Positions 52,807 to 61,598 of a DNA stretch of 64,000 nucleotides are shown piece after piece. Origin of the DNA: Tenacibaculum tangerinum. Lineage in GTDB: Bacteria > Bacteroidota > Bacteroidia > Flavobacteriales > Flavobacteriaceae. The notes beneath the pieces were generated by a model. That model was given only the letters and a program-made list of their open reading frames with translations, ran no database searches and had not been told where the DNA came from. Numbering within the stretch: position 1 is the first letter of the stretch; every line of letters starts with the position of its first letter. The translations under genes were made by a program, and so were the position numbers. Location of the stretch: the NCBI RefSeq assembly GCF_029853675.1, contig NZ_CP122539.1, forward strand, positions 1,941,001 to 2,005,000. Direction: 5' to 3'.

Positions 52807-53394
52807 AAAAATAGATTTAAAATTTTGACTAAAGCTTCGCTTCCCTGACTCACATACAGGGTATAAAAAAGGAATAATAAGGTGGAAAATGTTTAAAAGA
52901 AATTTAGCAATCTTCGTGGAGTCATTTCGGGAGACTCTTAACAAGAATTTTCTGCTAAAAAATTTCTTGCGGCTAAAGTATAAAAAAAAGTTAAAAAAAC
53001 ACAATCAGTGGAAAAACTAACAATAACATAAAAAACCTCTTAATCACTTTCACTAATTTTTAATAGTCTGTACTCATGAAAGATTAATTATCTACATTAG
53101 AAAAAACCTTTACAAAAAACTTACTTTCAGTATTTTAAATAATGAAACAAATTAGAAATCATTTAAAAAAAGTTATACAGATAACGTTAATTTAAAATTA
53201 TGATAGGAATTTAATAAACTAAAAAAAATAAAACTACATAAGAAATTCTCTCTTTATCTTAAAAAACAATTGTACTTTAAACTTCACAACGAGTACACTT
53301 CTTAGTTGTAAGAGTTTCTGTTTCGTTTGCTTTTAATTTACCAATATCGTATATGTTTTAATTTTTTCTCTATCTTTAGCGAAAAGAGAAAAAT
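52807..53394 (-). promoter_or_regulatory. structured leader of the NusG-like gene and divergent promoter region
   Basis: This 588-bp stretch has no gene. Minus-strand leader hairpins are CCCTG (52843-52847) with CAGGG (52857-52861) and a 9-nt loop, GAGTC (52919-52923) with GACTC (52933-52937), and CAAGAATTTT (52942-52951) with AAAAATTTCTTG (52958-52969). LoaP-type proteins act through leader RNA hairpins, so these are candidates for such a site. On the plus side TATCTTTA at 53371-53378 is a weak -7 box 17 bp before comM. The middle is AT-rich with nothing else seen. Confidence 0.45.
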
Positions 53395-54930
53395 ATGCTA
53401 GTAAAAGTCTATGGAAGTGCTGTTTTTGGTATTGAAGCTACCACCATTACTGTCGAAGTAAATATTGATAAAGGTATCGGCTATCATTTAGTTGGATTAC
53501 CCGATAAAGCCGTAAGTGAAAGTTCTTACAGAATTTCTGCTGCTTTAGCCAACAATAACTACAAACTCCCTGGAAAGAAAATTATTATTAACATGGCACC
53601 TGCCGACATTCGTAAAGAAGGTGCTGCGTATGATTTAACGCTTGCCATGGGAATCTTAGCTGCTTCCAGTCAAATAAAATCAGAATATATCGACGAATAT
53701 ATTATTATGGGAGAACTTTCTTTAGATGGAAGTTTACAACCCATAAAAGGAGCCTTGCCAATTGCCATTAAAGCACGTGAAGAAGGTTTTAAACATTTTA
53801 TCCTTCCGAAAGAAAATGCCAAAGAAGCCGCTATTGTGAATGATTTAAACGTTCTTGGAGTACATAACATTATGGAAGTTATTCATCATTTCGATGGTAA
53901 CAAACAAATTGAACCGACCACTGTTGATACCCGTGCTGAGTTTTACAAACATATCGACTTTCCTGAGTTTGATTTTGCCGATGTGAAAGGGCAAGAATCT
54001 ATAAAACGTTGTATGGAAATTGCCGCCGCTGGCGGACATAATATTATTCTTATTGGACCTCCTGGAGCGGGAAAAACCATGTTAGCGAAACGGCTTCCTT
54101 CTATTCTGCCCCCTATGACCATACACGAAGCTTTAGAAACTACTAAGATACATTCGGTTGTAGGAAAAGTAAAAAATACGGGGTTATTATACCAACGTCC
54201 CTTTCGAAGTCCTCACCATACCATTTCTGACGTAGCACTCGTAGGTGGCGGACAATATCCGCAGCCTGGAGAAATATCTTTGGCACATAATGGGGTGTTA
54301 TTTTTAGATGAGCTTCCAGAGTTTAAACGCACCGTTTTAGAGGTAATGCGTCAACCTTTAGAAGATAGAGAAGTTACCATATCTCGAGCTCGTTTTACAG
54401 TAAACTATCCCAGTAGTTTTATGCTGGTAGCGAGTATGAACCCGAGCCCTTCGGGGTATTTTAACAATCCCGATTCGCCTGTTACCTCATCCCCTGCCGA
54501 AATGCAACGTTATTTAAGTAAGATTTCTGGCCCTTTATTAGATAGAATTGACATTCATATTGAAGTAACTCCTGTACCATTTGATAAACTTTCCGATGAA
54601 CGAAAAGGAGAAAGTAGTGTACGCATTAGAGAACGAGTTACACTTGCCCGTGAAATACAAACAAAACGATTTAAGGAATTTGAAAACATTCACTACAATG
54701 CCCAGATGAATGTAAAGCAAATTCGTGAGTTTTGTAAGCTATCAGAAGAAAGTAAAAATTTGTTAAAAATCGCTATGGAAAAATTAAACTTGTCTGCTAG
54801 AGCGTATGATAGAATTTTAAAAGTGTCTCGTACTATTGCCGATTTAGCATCCTCTAAAGATATACAATCAGAACATATTACAGAAGCTATTCAATACAGA
54901 AGTTTAGACCGAGAAGGTTGGTTGGGTTAA
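53395..54930 (+). CDS. comM: YifB/ComM family Mg chelatase-like AAA+ ATPase
   Basis: This 511-aa protein has the ComM N-terminal domain ([40 protein letters not shown]) and the Mg-chelatase AAA+ core: [20 protein letters not shown] (Walker A), [34 protein letters not shown] (Walker B), [19 protein letters not shown] and [11 protein letters not shown]. The C-terminal part contains [15 protein letters not shown] and [20 protein letters not shown]. In naturally competent bacteria ComM is a helicase promoting branch migration of incoming DNA. A role in transformation here is possible but not shown. Confidence 0.93.
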   Translation: MLVKVYGSAVFGIEATTITVEVNIDKGIGYHLVGLPDKAVSESSYRISAALANNNYKLPGKKIIINMAPADIRKEGAAYDLTLAMGILAASSQIKSEYIDEYIIMGELSLDGSLQPIKGALPIAIKAREEGFKHFILPKENAKEAAIVNDLNVLGVHNIMEVIHHFDGNKQIEPTTVDTRAEFYKHIDFPEFDFADVKGQESIKRCMEIAAAGGHNIILIGPPGAGKTMLAKRLPSILPPMTIHEALETTKIHSVVGKVKNTGLLYQRPFRSPHHTISDVALVGGGQYPQPGEISLAHNGVLFLDELPEFKRTVLEVMRQPLEDREVTISRARFTVNYPSSFMLVASMNPSPSGYFNNPDSPVTSSPAEMQRYLSKISGPLLDRIDIHIEVTPVPFDKLSDERKGESSVRIRERVTLAREIQTKRFKEFENIHYNAQMNVKQIREFCKLSEESKNLLKIAMEKLNLSARAYDRILKVSRTIADLASSKDIQSEHITEAIQYRSLDREGWLG

Positions 54931-55008
54931 TGTTTCAATGAATAGTGAATAATTAATAAAAATCAGAGCGACATATTGAAATGGTAAAAGGATAATAACT
55001 TCTATTTC

Positions 55009-55386
55009 TTAATTGATTCGCCAAGGTGGATTTTTTCTGTTCTTGCCCGCTTTATAAAAAATTAGTTTATTTCCATCTGGGTCTAATAAATGAGCCTCTC
55101 TCCACAACCAAGTTCGATCTTTTGGCAACTGCGTAAATTGAATTCCTTTTTGTTGCAATCTCGCCACTAATGCATCTAAATGAGCATCTTCAAAATACAA
55201 CACAACTCCTTCTCCTCCAGGAAGTTTTTCTACTTGATGAATTGAAAAGGTTGCCTCGCCATCAGGTACTTCAAATCGAACATATTTAGGGCTTGCATCT
55301 ACGATAAGATGCAAGCCTAATTTTTTATAAAATGCTACAGATGTTATTACATCGAGAGACGGAATGGTTACTTGGTTTAAATTCAT
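55009..55386 (-). CDS. VOC-family glyoxalase/bleomycin-resistance-like protein
   Basis: I use the ATG at 55384-55386 (MNLNQVTIPSLDVITSVAFY), giving 125 aa. It overlaps the MFS stop by 4 bp in an ATGA arrangement, so it is translated by coupling. Longer frames begin inside the MFS gene. Features are FYKKLGLHLIVDASPKYVRF, FSIHQVEKLPGGEGVVLYFE and REAHLLDPDGNKLIFYKAG, with the VOC metal-site residues His, Glu and a late Glu replaced by Asp/Lys context. VOC proteins include glyoxalases, dioxygenases and drug-binding resistance proteins. Pairing with an MFS pump suggests resistance or detoxification. Confidence 0.88.
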   Translation of the reverse strand: MNLNQVTIPSLDVITSVAFYKKLGLHLIVDASPKYVRFEVPDGEATFSIHQVEKLPGGEGVVLYFEDAHLDALVARLQQKGIQFTQLPKDRTWLWREAHLLDPDGNKLIFYKAGKNRKNPPWRIN

Positions 55387-56594
55387 GCTATAGTTTTTTC
55401 TTTCTTTATCATTCGAATTAATATCAACAAAAACACTAGTCCAATTACCGACAATAGAATCATAAAATTCCAAGTATTATCAAATCCAATATGACTTATC
55501 AATTGCATTCCTGAATTGTGCCCAAATATATGTGACATTGAAAATGCAATACTATAATACGCCATATACTCACCTTGTTTTCCTTTTTTAGCTCGTTCCA
55601 TTACAAAAGCATTTGAAAAAGGGAAAGCAATCATTTCTCCAACAGTCATTAATAACATTCCTACAAATAAAATTCCCATCCAACCAGTTAAATTAATTAC
55701 CACAAAGCTTAACCCTGTTAGAAATAAACCTATAAACATTAAAAATTCTTTGGTGTATTCACTATCTTCTAACCACTTTATTAAAGGCATTTCTAACAGA
55801 AATATAATCAACCCGTTTAGCCCCAATAACAGACCTATTTCTAACTCTGTTAAGTGATGTACGTCTTTATAGTACAAGGGCATGGTAGAAAAATACTGTA
55901 GAAAGATAAAACCGAAAATAAACATTCCTACAAAAAACACCCAAAAGGCTTTATCTGAGAATATCGATATGGGGTTGGTTTCTTTTTCTTCATCTAACGG
56001 TCTTACTTTCTTAGGATGCAATACATTCATTAACAGTACAGTAGCTAAAATACAGGTAATTCCATCTACCCAAAACAATCCACTATACCCTATTGAGGTT
56101 ATAATAAGCCCTCCTACTGCAGGACCTGCTGAAAACCCCAGATTAATAGCCAAACGAATTAGGGTTACCGAGCGTGTTTTATTTTCTGGTTTACTATAGG
56201 TATTCAGCGCAACAAACATGGCTGGCCTAAAGGTATCTGCTACCAACATCACCAAAAAAATACCGATACAGAATCCTGCAAATGAGTGTACAAATTGCAA
56301 TGTAATAAAAAGTATCCCTGTTAAGAATAAACTGATTTCCATTACTTTGTAAAAACCTATTTTATCGCTTAACTTCCCTCCTAGCCAAGAACCCACCACA
56401 GAACCCAATCCGAAGCAAGACATAATCCATCCCACATCATTCAATGTAAAATGTAAACTTTCTCTCAAATACAACGATAAAAACGGAATCACCATCGTTC
56501 CCGCCCTATTTATAAGTGTTATTAACGACAGCCACCAAACTTCGGTTGAGAGCCCTTTAAAGGTGTTCAAATAGTTAAAGTAGAGTTTTTTCAT
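55383..56594 (-). CDS. MFS transporter (probable drug/solute efflux)
   Basis: This 403-aa protein has about 12 membrane segments. MFS features are GWIMSCFGLGSVVGSWLGGK (TM2-3 loop, with GGKLSDKIGFYKVM as the A-motif), RLAINLGFSAGPAVGGLIIT (C-motif-like GPAxGG) and AFPFSNAFVMERAKKGKQGE. This is typical of DHA1-type multidrug pumps, but the substrate is not known. It overlaps the VOC gene by 4 bp. Upstream lie a terminator-like hairpin and a 22-codon ORF that may control expression. Confidence 0.92.
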   Translation of the reverse strand: MKKLYFNYLNTFKGLSTEVWWLSLITLINRAGTMVIPFLSLYLRESLHFTLNDVGWIMSCFGLGSVVGSWLGGKLSDKIGFYKVMEISLFLTGILFITLQFVHSFAGFCIGIFLVMLVADTFRPAMFVALNTYSKPENKTRSVTLIRLAINLGFSAGPAVGGLIITSIGYSGLFWVDGITCILATVLLMNVLHPKKVRPLDEEKETNPISIFSDKAFWVFFVGMFIFGFIFLQYFSTMPLYYKDVHHLTELEIGLLLGLNGLIIFLLEMPLIKWLEDSEYTKEFLMFIGLFLTGLSFVVINLTGWMGILFVGMLLMTVGEMIAFPFSNAFVMERAKKGKQGEYMAYYSIAFSMSHIFGHNSGMQLISHIGFDNTWNFMILLSVIGLVFLLILIRMIKKEKTIA

Positions 56595-56633
56595 AAGCTT
56601 AAATTTTAGTTGTTGTTTTAGTTATAAAAGTAA

Positions 56634-56659
56634 AAAGTCCGACTTTGCAGTCGGACTTT
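56634..56659 (-). terminator. intrinsic hairpin between the 22-codon ORF and the MFS gene
   Basis: AAAGTCCGACT at 56634-56644 pairs with AGTCGGACTTT at 56649-56659 (11 bp, 4-nt loop), and on the minus strand TTTTT-type sequence follows. It is 39 bp before the MFS ATG and 16 bp after the stop of the small ORF. This is the place for an attenuator, although it could simply end the upstream transcript. Confidence 0.8.
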
Positions 56660-56675
56660 CTGTAATTATTATATT

Positions 56676-56744
56676 TTATATACACATAGTTATAATACAT
56701 ACCTCGCCCGATCGTCTTTGTGTCTTACCACAGTCGATTTGCAT
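56676..56744 (-). CDS. possible 22-residue leader peptide upstream of the MFS gene
   Basis: An ATG at 56742-56744 opens a 22-codon frame, and the stop is at 56676-56678. The product starts MQIDCGKTQRRSGEVCIITM. It is basic in the middle (RR) and has three cysteines. The DNA here is much richer in GC than the flanks, consistent with something conserved or structured. It lies directly upstream of a hairpin (56634-56659) and the MFS-VOC pair, the layout of a translation-controlled attenuator. No Shine-Dalgarno sequence is visible, and a structured non-coding RNA with ATACATAC and GTATGTAT ends is an alternative. Confidence 0.45.
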   Translation of the reverse strand: MQIDCGKTQRRSGEVCIITMCI

Positions 56745-56829
56745 TGCTTGTATGTATTAAAAATGGTCATTCGTATTCTTAATTAAGTCGTAAAACTAGT
56801 AAAAAAATAAACACCCTAGTATAAAAGTT

Positions 56830-57585
56830 TTAAATAATTTCGTAAAGCATTGGTTTACTGGGGCTAGCATCGTTTTCAAAAGGTGCAATCATTAAGTTTA
56901 AAAAATAAGTTCCGTCTTTTATGGTATTGGGAATGTATATAAATTCTGTTATGGTTGCTTGCATTCTAAGGGCTCCATGTGTATTCCAAAAGGCATTATG
57001 TGCTAACAATTTTCCTTCGTCTTTTTCTTTGTCTACCGATGGTACATCGATTAACAAATGTTCAATTCCTTTTTCTCTTAAATATATTGCCGCTTCTTCT
57101 AATACATAGGGTGGATTTGTATTAGAGTACTTAGCGGATTTTTTTTCTGATAAATTTGGAAGGGTTCTAATAACAATGGCTTCTCTTTTTTTGTTTCCTA
57201 AAGCGTACTGAAGTTGTTTTTTAGAAATTACAAAATCGTTGTTTTTTAATTGCTCTGGTGCTATAGTTACCACTTCAGCAAAAAAGAAAAACTTTTTTAA
57301 GTTCTTATTTACAGAATGTACTTTTTCGGTAATATGTCCCACACACTCTGTATGTGTAATATGCGAATGTGGATTGAATTGTATGTTGTTAAAATTTACA
57401 TCGGCTCCTTGCTGAACACTTCCTACCCACTCTCCGTCAGTAACAGGGTAAATTTTTGGCTCGTCTAAATACCAAGCATTTACGTTTTCTCTAGACATAT
57501 CAATGGCTATGGATATATCTAATGGTTTTGATAAATCTATTTTGTGTTTTCTCGAGTTGTGTTCAATTGTTGCTATCATACTCAA
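56830..57585 (-). CDS. cyclase-family protein (kynurenine formamidase-like)
   Basis: This 251-aa protein belongs to the putative cyclase family (PF04199), shown by the metal-binding FNPHSHITHTECVGHITEKV (HxxTHxExxGH pattern). It begins MSMIATIEHNSRKHKIDLSK, with LDISIAIDMSRENVNAWYLD. Members hydrolyse N-formylkynurenine and related amides, but the substrate here is unknown. The start is 6 bp after the hemW stop on the same strand. Confidence 0.85.
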   Translation of the reverse strand: MSMIATIEHNSRKHKIDLSKPLDISIAIDMSRENVNAWYLDEPKIYPVTDGEWVGSVQQGADVNFNNIQFNPHSHITHTECVGHITEKVHSVNKNLKKFFFFAEVVTIAPEQLKNNDFVISKKQLQYALGNKKREAIVIRTLPNLSEKKSAKYSNTNPPYVLEEAAIYLREKGIEHLLIDVPSVDKEKDEGKLLAHNAFWNTHGALRMQATITEFIYIPNTIKDGTYFLNLMIAPFENDASPSKPMLYEII

Positions 57586-57591
57586 AGATAC

Positions 57592-58737
57592 CTAAATTAT
57601 AAATAACTCACTAGCCAATCCGTCTGCTAGAAACTTTCCTTTTTCGGTTGTTTTTAAAATTTCTTCCTTACTGTGCAGGGTATCGTACTCAATAGTTAAT
57701 AAGTCTTGGTTGATAAATTTTTCAGCATTATGAAGTAGTTCTATCTTAAGCTCTTCTCCAAATTCTTGCGCAATTTTTTCTAACGATACTCCCCAAATAG
57801 TTCGTAAGCCTGTCATTAAATATTCATTAAACTGATTATTTACAGTAAGTTTTTCTTCTTCGGAAGGAAGTTTTCCTTGTTGAATAGCCTTAATATATTT
57901 GGCATTGTTGGGTATATTCCAACTACGATGCGTTTTATTAAAAGAATGTGCTGACGGACCAATGCCCATATATTTTTTTCCTAACCAGTAACTCGTATTG
58001 TGTTTTGAAAAATAGTTGGGTTTTCCAAAGTTAGAAATTTCGTAGTGAACAAATCCGTTTTTAGCCGTTTCTGCCACCAAAATATCAAAATGTGCTTTGG
58101 CTACAGCTTCGTCAACATCTGGGTATTTTCCTTGTTTGATAAACGAGTACAAGGCTGTTTTTGGCTCTACAGTAAGTGCGTAGGATGAAATATGATTAAT
58201 TCCGAAATCAAAAGCAATTTGTAAGTTTTCTCTCCATCGCTCATTCGACATATTCGGAATTCCGTATATCAAATCAATCGTTATATTATCAAAGTAGCGA
58301 ATCGCCATAGACAAGCATTCTTTGGCTTCTTGTGCATTGTGCGCACGGTTCATTAACTGTAAGTCTTCTTCAAAAAAAGATTGAATTCCGATACTTAAGC
58401 GGTTAATTGGCGTCTTATATAATTGGATTAGTTGATTCTTAGATACATCATCGGCATTGGCTTCTAAGGTAATTTCTGGGTTTGGAACTACCTTGTAATT
58501 TTCATGAATAGTATCTATCAACAATTGTATTTCTTCAATAGATAATAAACTTGGTGTTCCGCCTCCAAAATAAATCGTTTCTATTGCTTCACTTTGTAAT
58601 TCTCCTTTTCGTAATTCTAATTCTTTTACTAAGCAAGTAACCAACACTGCTTTCTTTTTTAAGGAAGTAGAAAAATGAAAGTCGCAATAGTAACATGCTT
58701 GCTTACAAAATGGGATATGTAGGTAAATTCCTGCCAA
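57592..58737 (-). CDS. hemW: HemW-type radical SAM heme-related protein
   Basis: This 381-aa protein begins MAGIYLHIPFCKQACYYCDF with the CxxxCxxC radical SAM cluster motif, then TIYFGGGTPSLLSIEEIQ, ITLEANADDVSKNQLIQLY, RLSIGIQSFFEEDLQLMNRA, HYEISNFGKPNYFSKHNTSY and YMGIGPSAHSFN. This is the HemW/HemN-like pattern with the short N-terminus of HemW, a heme chaperone candidate rather than true coproporphyrinogen oxidase. It is followed by the cyclase-family gene. Confidence 0.93.
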   Translation of the reverse strand: MAGIYLHIPFCKQACYYCDFHFSTSLKKKAVLVTCLVKELELRKGELQSEAIETIYFGGGTPSLLSIEEIQLLIDTIHENYKVVPNPEITLEANADDVSKNQLIQLYKTPINRLSIGIQSFFEEDLQLMNRAHNAQEAKECLSMAIRYFDNITIDLIYGIPNMSNERWRENLQIAFDFGINHISSYALTVEPKTALYSFIKQGKYPDVDEAVAKAHFDILVAETAKNGFVHYEISNFGKPNYFSKHNTSYWLGKKYMGIGPSAHSFNKTHRSWNIPNNAKYIKAIQQGKLPSEEEKLTVNNQFNEYLMTGLRTIWGVSLEKIAQEFGEELKIELLHNAEKFINQDLLTIEYDTLHSKEEILKTTEKGKFLADGLASELFII

Positions 58738-59059
58738 ATCAATTATTAGTTATCGAGATTACTTATTAATTCTTATATTTTTAATATTGAAAAAAGGATT
58801 TTTTGCTGTTTTTTTGGCTTTTTCAAAAGTACTTCATTTTTCTTTGATTGATATCTCTTGCCAGCTTTTAAAAGAATGTTTTCTAATAAATCTGAAGCTT
58901 CTAAAACTTCTTCTAAATTAGCTATCGCCTTGTTATTTTCTTTGTTGGTAAAACTAACTCTTCGTTATCGGTCACATAATGTTTTTTTGCAACCATCCCT
59001 TTTCCTCTTTTTAAACAACAAGCTTTGTTTTTCGTATACTTGCAAAGTTGTTGCCCAAT
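58738..59059 (-). other. intergenic region with a start-less reading frame, possible gene remnant
   Basis: A minus-strand frame is open from 58964 to the stop at 58773-58775 (63 codons). It has no ATG, and its translation (for example NKENNKAIANLEEVLEASDL) looks like natural helical protein. It could be the 3' end of a decayed gene or chance. The rest of the stretch is AT-rich with nothing else seen. Confidence 0.3.
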
Positions 59060-59110
59060 AAAAAACAACCTTCTTGGTTACTGAGCGTAGCCGAAGTAAG
59101 GTTGTTTTTT
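59060..59110. terminator. bidirectional intrinsic hairpin downstream of pruA containing a dispersed repeat
   Basis: AAAAAACAACCTT at 59060-59072 pairs with AAGGTTGTTTTTT at 59098-59110. The loop itself folds (GGTTAC with GTAGCC around TGAGC). On the minus strand the hairpin ends in a T-run and lies 43 bp after the pruA stop. The loop carries the same CTTCGGCTACGCTCAG-type sequence as the repeat at 26590. Confidence 0.85.
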
Positions 59111-59152
59111 GTTTATACTAGTATTCTAAAACAGGTTTAGAATGCGATTTCT

Positions 59153-60778
59153 TTATCCTAAGAAAGGGTAACGGTAATCGGTTGGAGAAACAAAAGTTTC
59201 TTTGATTAAACGAGGCGATACCCAACGTAATAAGTTTTGAGCAGACCCTGCTTTGTCATTCGTTCCTGAAGCTCTTGCCCCACCAAAAGGTTGTTGTCCT
59301 ACCACCGCACCTGTTGGCTTATCGTTTACATAGAAGTTACCCGCACAGTTTTCTAATGCTTTAGTAGCTTCTGCAATCGCATAACGGTCTGTAGAGAATA
59401 CCGCACCTGTTAAGGCATATTCAGAAGTTCCATCAACCAATTGTAAAGTCTCCGCCCAATCGGCATCTTCGTACACATAAACCGTTACTACAGGACCGAA
59501 TAATTCTGTTTCCATAGTAGTATATTTAGGGTTGGTCGTTAAGATAACCGTTGGCTCAACAAAATATCCTTTCGATTTATCGTAGTTACCACCTGCAATA
59601 ATTTCCGCATCAGCATCTGCTTTCGCTTGGTCGATATATTTTGCTAACTTATCAAAAGAACCTTCGTGAATTACTGCTGTAATAAAGTTACTCATGTCTT
59701 CTGGAGAACCCATTTTAAAAGAAGCAATATCTTCTTTTACATAGTTCAATGTTTCTTCTGCTAGCGATTTTGGCAAGTATACTCTTGAAGCTGCCGAACA
59801 TTTTTGTCCTTGGAATTCAAAAGCACCACGAGAAATTCCTGTAGCTACTTGTTTTGGATTCGCAGAAGGATGTGCAATGATAAAATCTTTACCACCCGTT
59901 TCTCCTACAATTCTAGGGTATGTTTTATAGGTATGAATGTTTTCACCAATCTTTTTCCATAACTCCTTAAATACATAGGTAGAACCTGTAAAGTGGATTC
60001 CAGCAAAATCAGGAGATGCCAATACCACATCGGTAATTTCAACAGGGTCTCCGTAAATTACATTAATTACACCGTCTGGCACACCCGCTTCTTTAAATAC
60101 ATCTACAATCACTTTCGCAGAGAAAATTTGACTGTCTGATGGTTTCCAAACCACTACGTTCCCCATCATCGCTGCCGATGCAGGCAAGTTTGCTGCAATG
60201 GCAGTAAAGTTAAAAGGTGTAATAGCATATACAAATCCTTCTAACGGACGGTACTCCACACGGTTCCAAATTCCCTCATCAGAATTAGGTTGTTCGTCGT
60301 AAATATCAGACATATATTCTACGTTAAAACGTAAAAAGTCAATCAACTCACAAGCAGCATCAATTTCAGCTTGGTGAATGGTTTTTGATTGCGCAATCAT
60401 CGTAGCAGCGTTAATCTTTGCACGGTAAGGACCTGCAATTAACTCAGCAGCACGCAAAAAGATAGCCGCTCGTTGTTCCCATGGCATTTGTGCCCATGCT
60501 TTACGAGCTTCTAAAGCATTCGCAATGGCTTTTTCAGCATGCGATTTATCGCCTATATGATACTGTCCTACCACATGTTGATGATCGTGCGGAGGCGTCA
60601 TATTGCGAGTATTTCCTGTTCTAACTTCTTCGTTACCGATGTACATAGGTACATCTACAGATCCGTTAAAATATTCTTTGTATTGTTTTGAAACGGCTTC
60701 ACGCTCTGGCGATCCAGGAGCGTATGCTTTTACCGGTTCATTGATGGCAGTTGGTACGTGAAAAAATCCTTTTCCCAT
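59153..60778 (-). CDS. pruA: L-glutamate gamma-semialdehyde (1-pyrroline-5-carboxylate) dehydrogenase
   Basis: I use the ATG at 60776-60778 (MGKGFFHVPTAINEPVKAYA), giving 541 aa, the family's usual length. The longer frame adds 24 unlikely residues. Key motifs are RVEYRPLEGFVYAITPFNFT, AGIHFTGSTYVFKELWKKIG, IVGETGGKDFIIAHPSANPK with the active-site Glu, and AFEFQGQKCSAASRVYLPKS with the catalytic Cys. It oxidises P5C to glutamate in proline breakdown, linked to TCA-cycle entry. The PutA-type proline dehydrogenase gene is not adjacent. Confidence 0.95.
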   Translation of the reverse strand: MGKGFFHVPTAINEPVKAYAPGSPEREAVSKQYKEYFNGSVDVPMYIGNEEVRTGNTRNMTPPHDHQHVVGQYHIGDKSHAEKAIANALEARKAWAQMPWEQRAAIFLRAAELIAGPYRAKINAATMIAQSKTIHQAEIDAACELIDFLRFNVEYMSDIYDEQPNSDEGIWNRVEYRPLEGFVYAITPFNFTAIAANLPASAAMMGNVVVWKPSDSQIFSAKVIVDVFKEAGVPDGVINVIYGDPVEITDVVLASPDFAGIHFTGSTYVFKELWKKIGENIHTYKTYPRIVGETGGKDFIIAHPSANPKQVATGISRGAFEFQGQKCSAASRVYLPKSLAEETLNYVKEDIASFKMGSPEDMSNFITAVIHEGSFDKLAKYIDQAKADADAEIIAGGNYDKSKGYFVEPTVILTTNPKYTTMETELFGPVVTVYVYEDADWAETLQLVDGTSEYALTGAVFSTDRYAIAEATKALENCAGNFYVNDKPTGAVVGQQPFGGARASGTNDKAGSAQNLLRWVSPRLIKETFVSPTDYRYPFLG

Positions 60779-60917
60779 TTGTATGTTGTTTGTTGAATTA
60801 TAAATTTCTTTCTTTGTTACAGAAAAGTCTGCGTAAAATTTCGGATGCACAAAGGTACGGTTATTTTTAGAAATATGTAAGCAGACAAAAGGCTGGAATT
60901 CAACAAAAGAAAACGAT

Positions 60918-61598
60918 ATGTGTACGGTAACGTATTTACCTTTAGGGAATAATGATTTTATATTAACCTCTAATAGAGACGAAGACCCAAAACGAAAAAC
61001 AATTGCACCTAAAACATATACAGAAGATGGGGTACAATTAACCTATCCTAAAGATGAGTTGGCGGGAGGCACTTGGATTGGTGTAAGTGAAAAAAATAGA
61101 TTGATTTGTTTGTTAAATGGTGGGTTTACCAAACATCAAAGAGCGCAGTCTTACCGAATGAGTAGAGGGGTTATTGTAAAGCAATTATTAAAAGTTGAGA
61201 ATCCTGTGGAGGTAATTAATCATTTTGATTTTTCTGGAATAGAACCTTTTACCATTATTTTGGTCGATTGGAATGAGAATTTACAAGCCTATGAATTGGT
61301 TTGGGATGGAGTAGAAAAACATTTTCAAGAGTTAGACGGAACTCCTAAAATTTGGTCGTCTTCTACACTCTATACTGATGAAATGAAACAGCTAAGAAAA
61401 AAGTGGTTGGCAGAGTGGTTGGCAGCGCACCCCAATTATCTTCAATCAGACATCCTCGCTTTTCATCAAGATGCAACCAAGGGAACTCCTGAAATTTCGT
61501 TAAAAATGAGACGGACTCATGTAGAAACAGTAAGTGTTACATCTGTAAAGAAAAACTCAAATGCGATTAAAGTAACTTATTTAGATTTATTGGATTAG
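60918..61598 (+). CDS. NRDE/Tango2-family protein
   Basis: This 226-aa protein begins MCTVTYLPLGNNDFILTSNR and contains NRDEDPKRKTIAPKTYTED, GGTWIGVSEKNRLICLLNG and NHFDFSGIEPFTIILVDWN. This matches the NRDE (N-R-D-E) family, named after its conserved motif and related to eukaryotic Tango2. The Cys at position 2 suggests an Ntn-hydrolase-like nucleophile. The function in bacteria is unclear. Confidence 0.88.
   Translation: MCTVTYLPLGNNDFILTSNRDEDPKRKTIAPKTYTEDGVQLTYPKDELAGGTWIGVSEKNRLICLLNGGFTKHQRAQSYRMSRGVIVKQLLKVENPVEVINHFDFSGIEPFTIILVDWNENLQAYELVWDGVEKHFQELDGTPKIWSSSTLYTDEMKQLRKKWLAEWLAAHPNYLQSDILAFHQDATKGTPEISLKMRRTHVETVSVTSVKKNSNAIKVTYLDLLD

Noticed and set aside
56696..56760. tRNA-like gene upstream of the MFS gene
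   Set aside because: The terminal ATACATAC/GTATGTAT pairing is suggestive, but there is no T-loop GGTTCGAATCC-type sequence, no anticodon arm and no CCA-side acceptor pattern.
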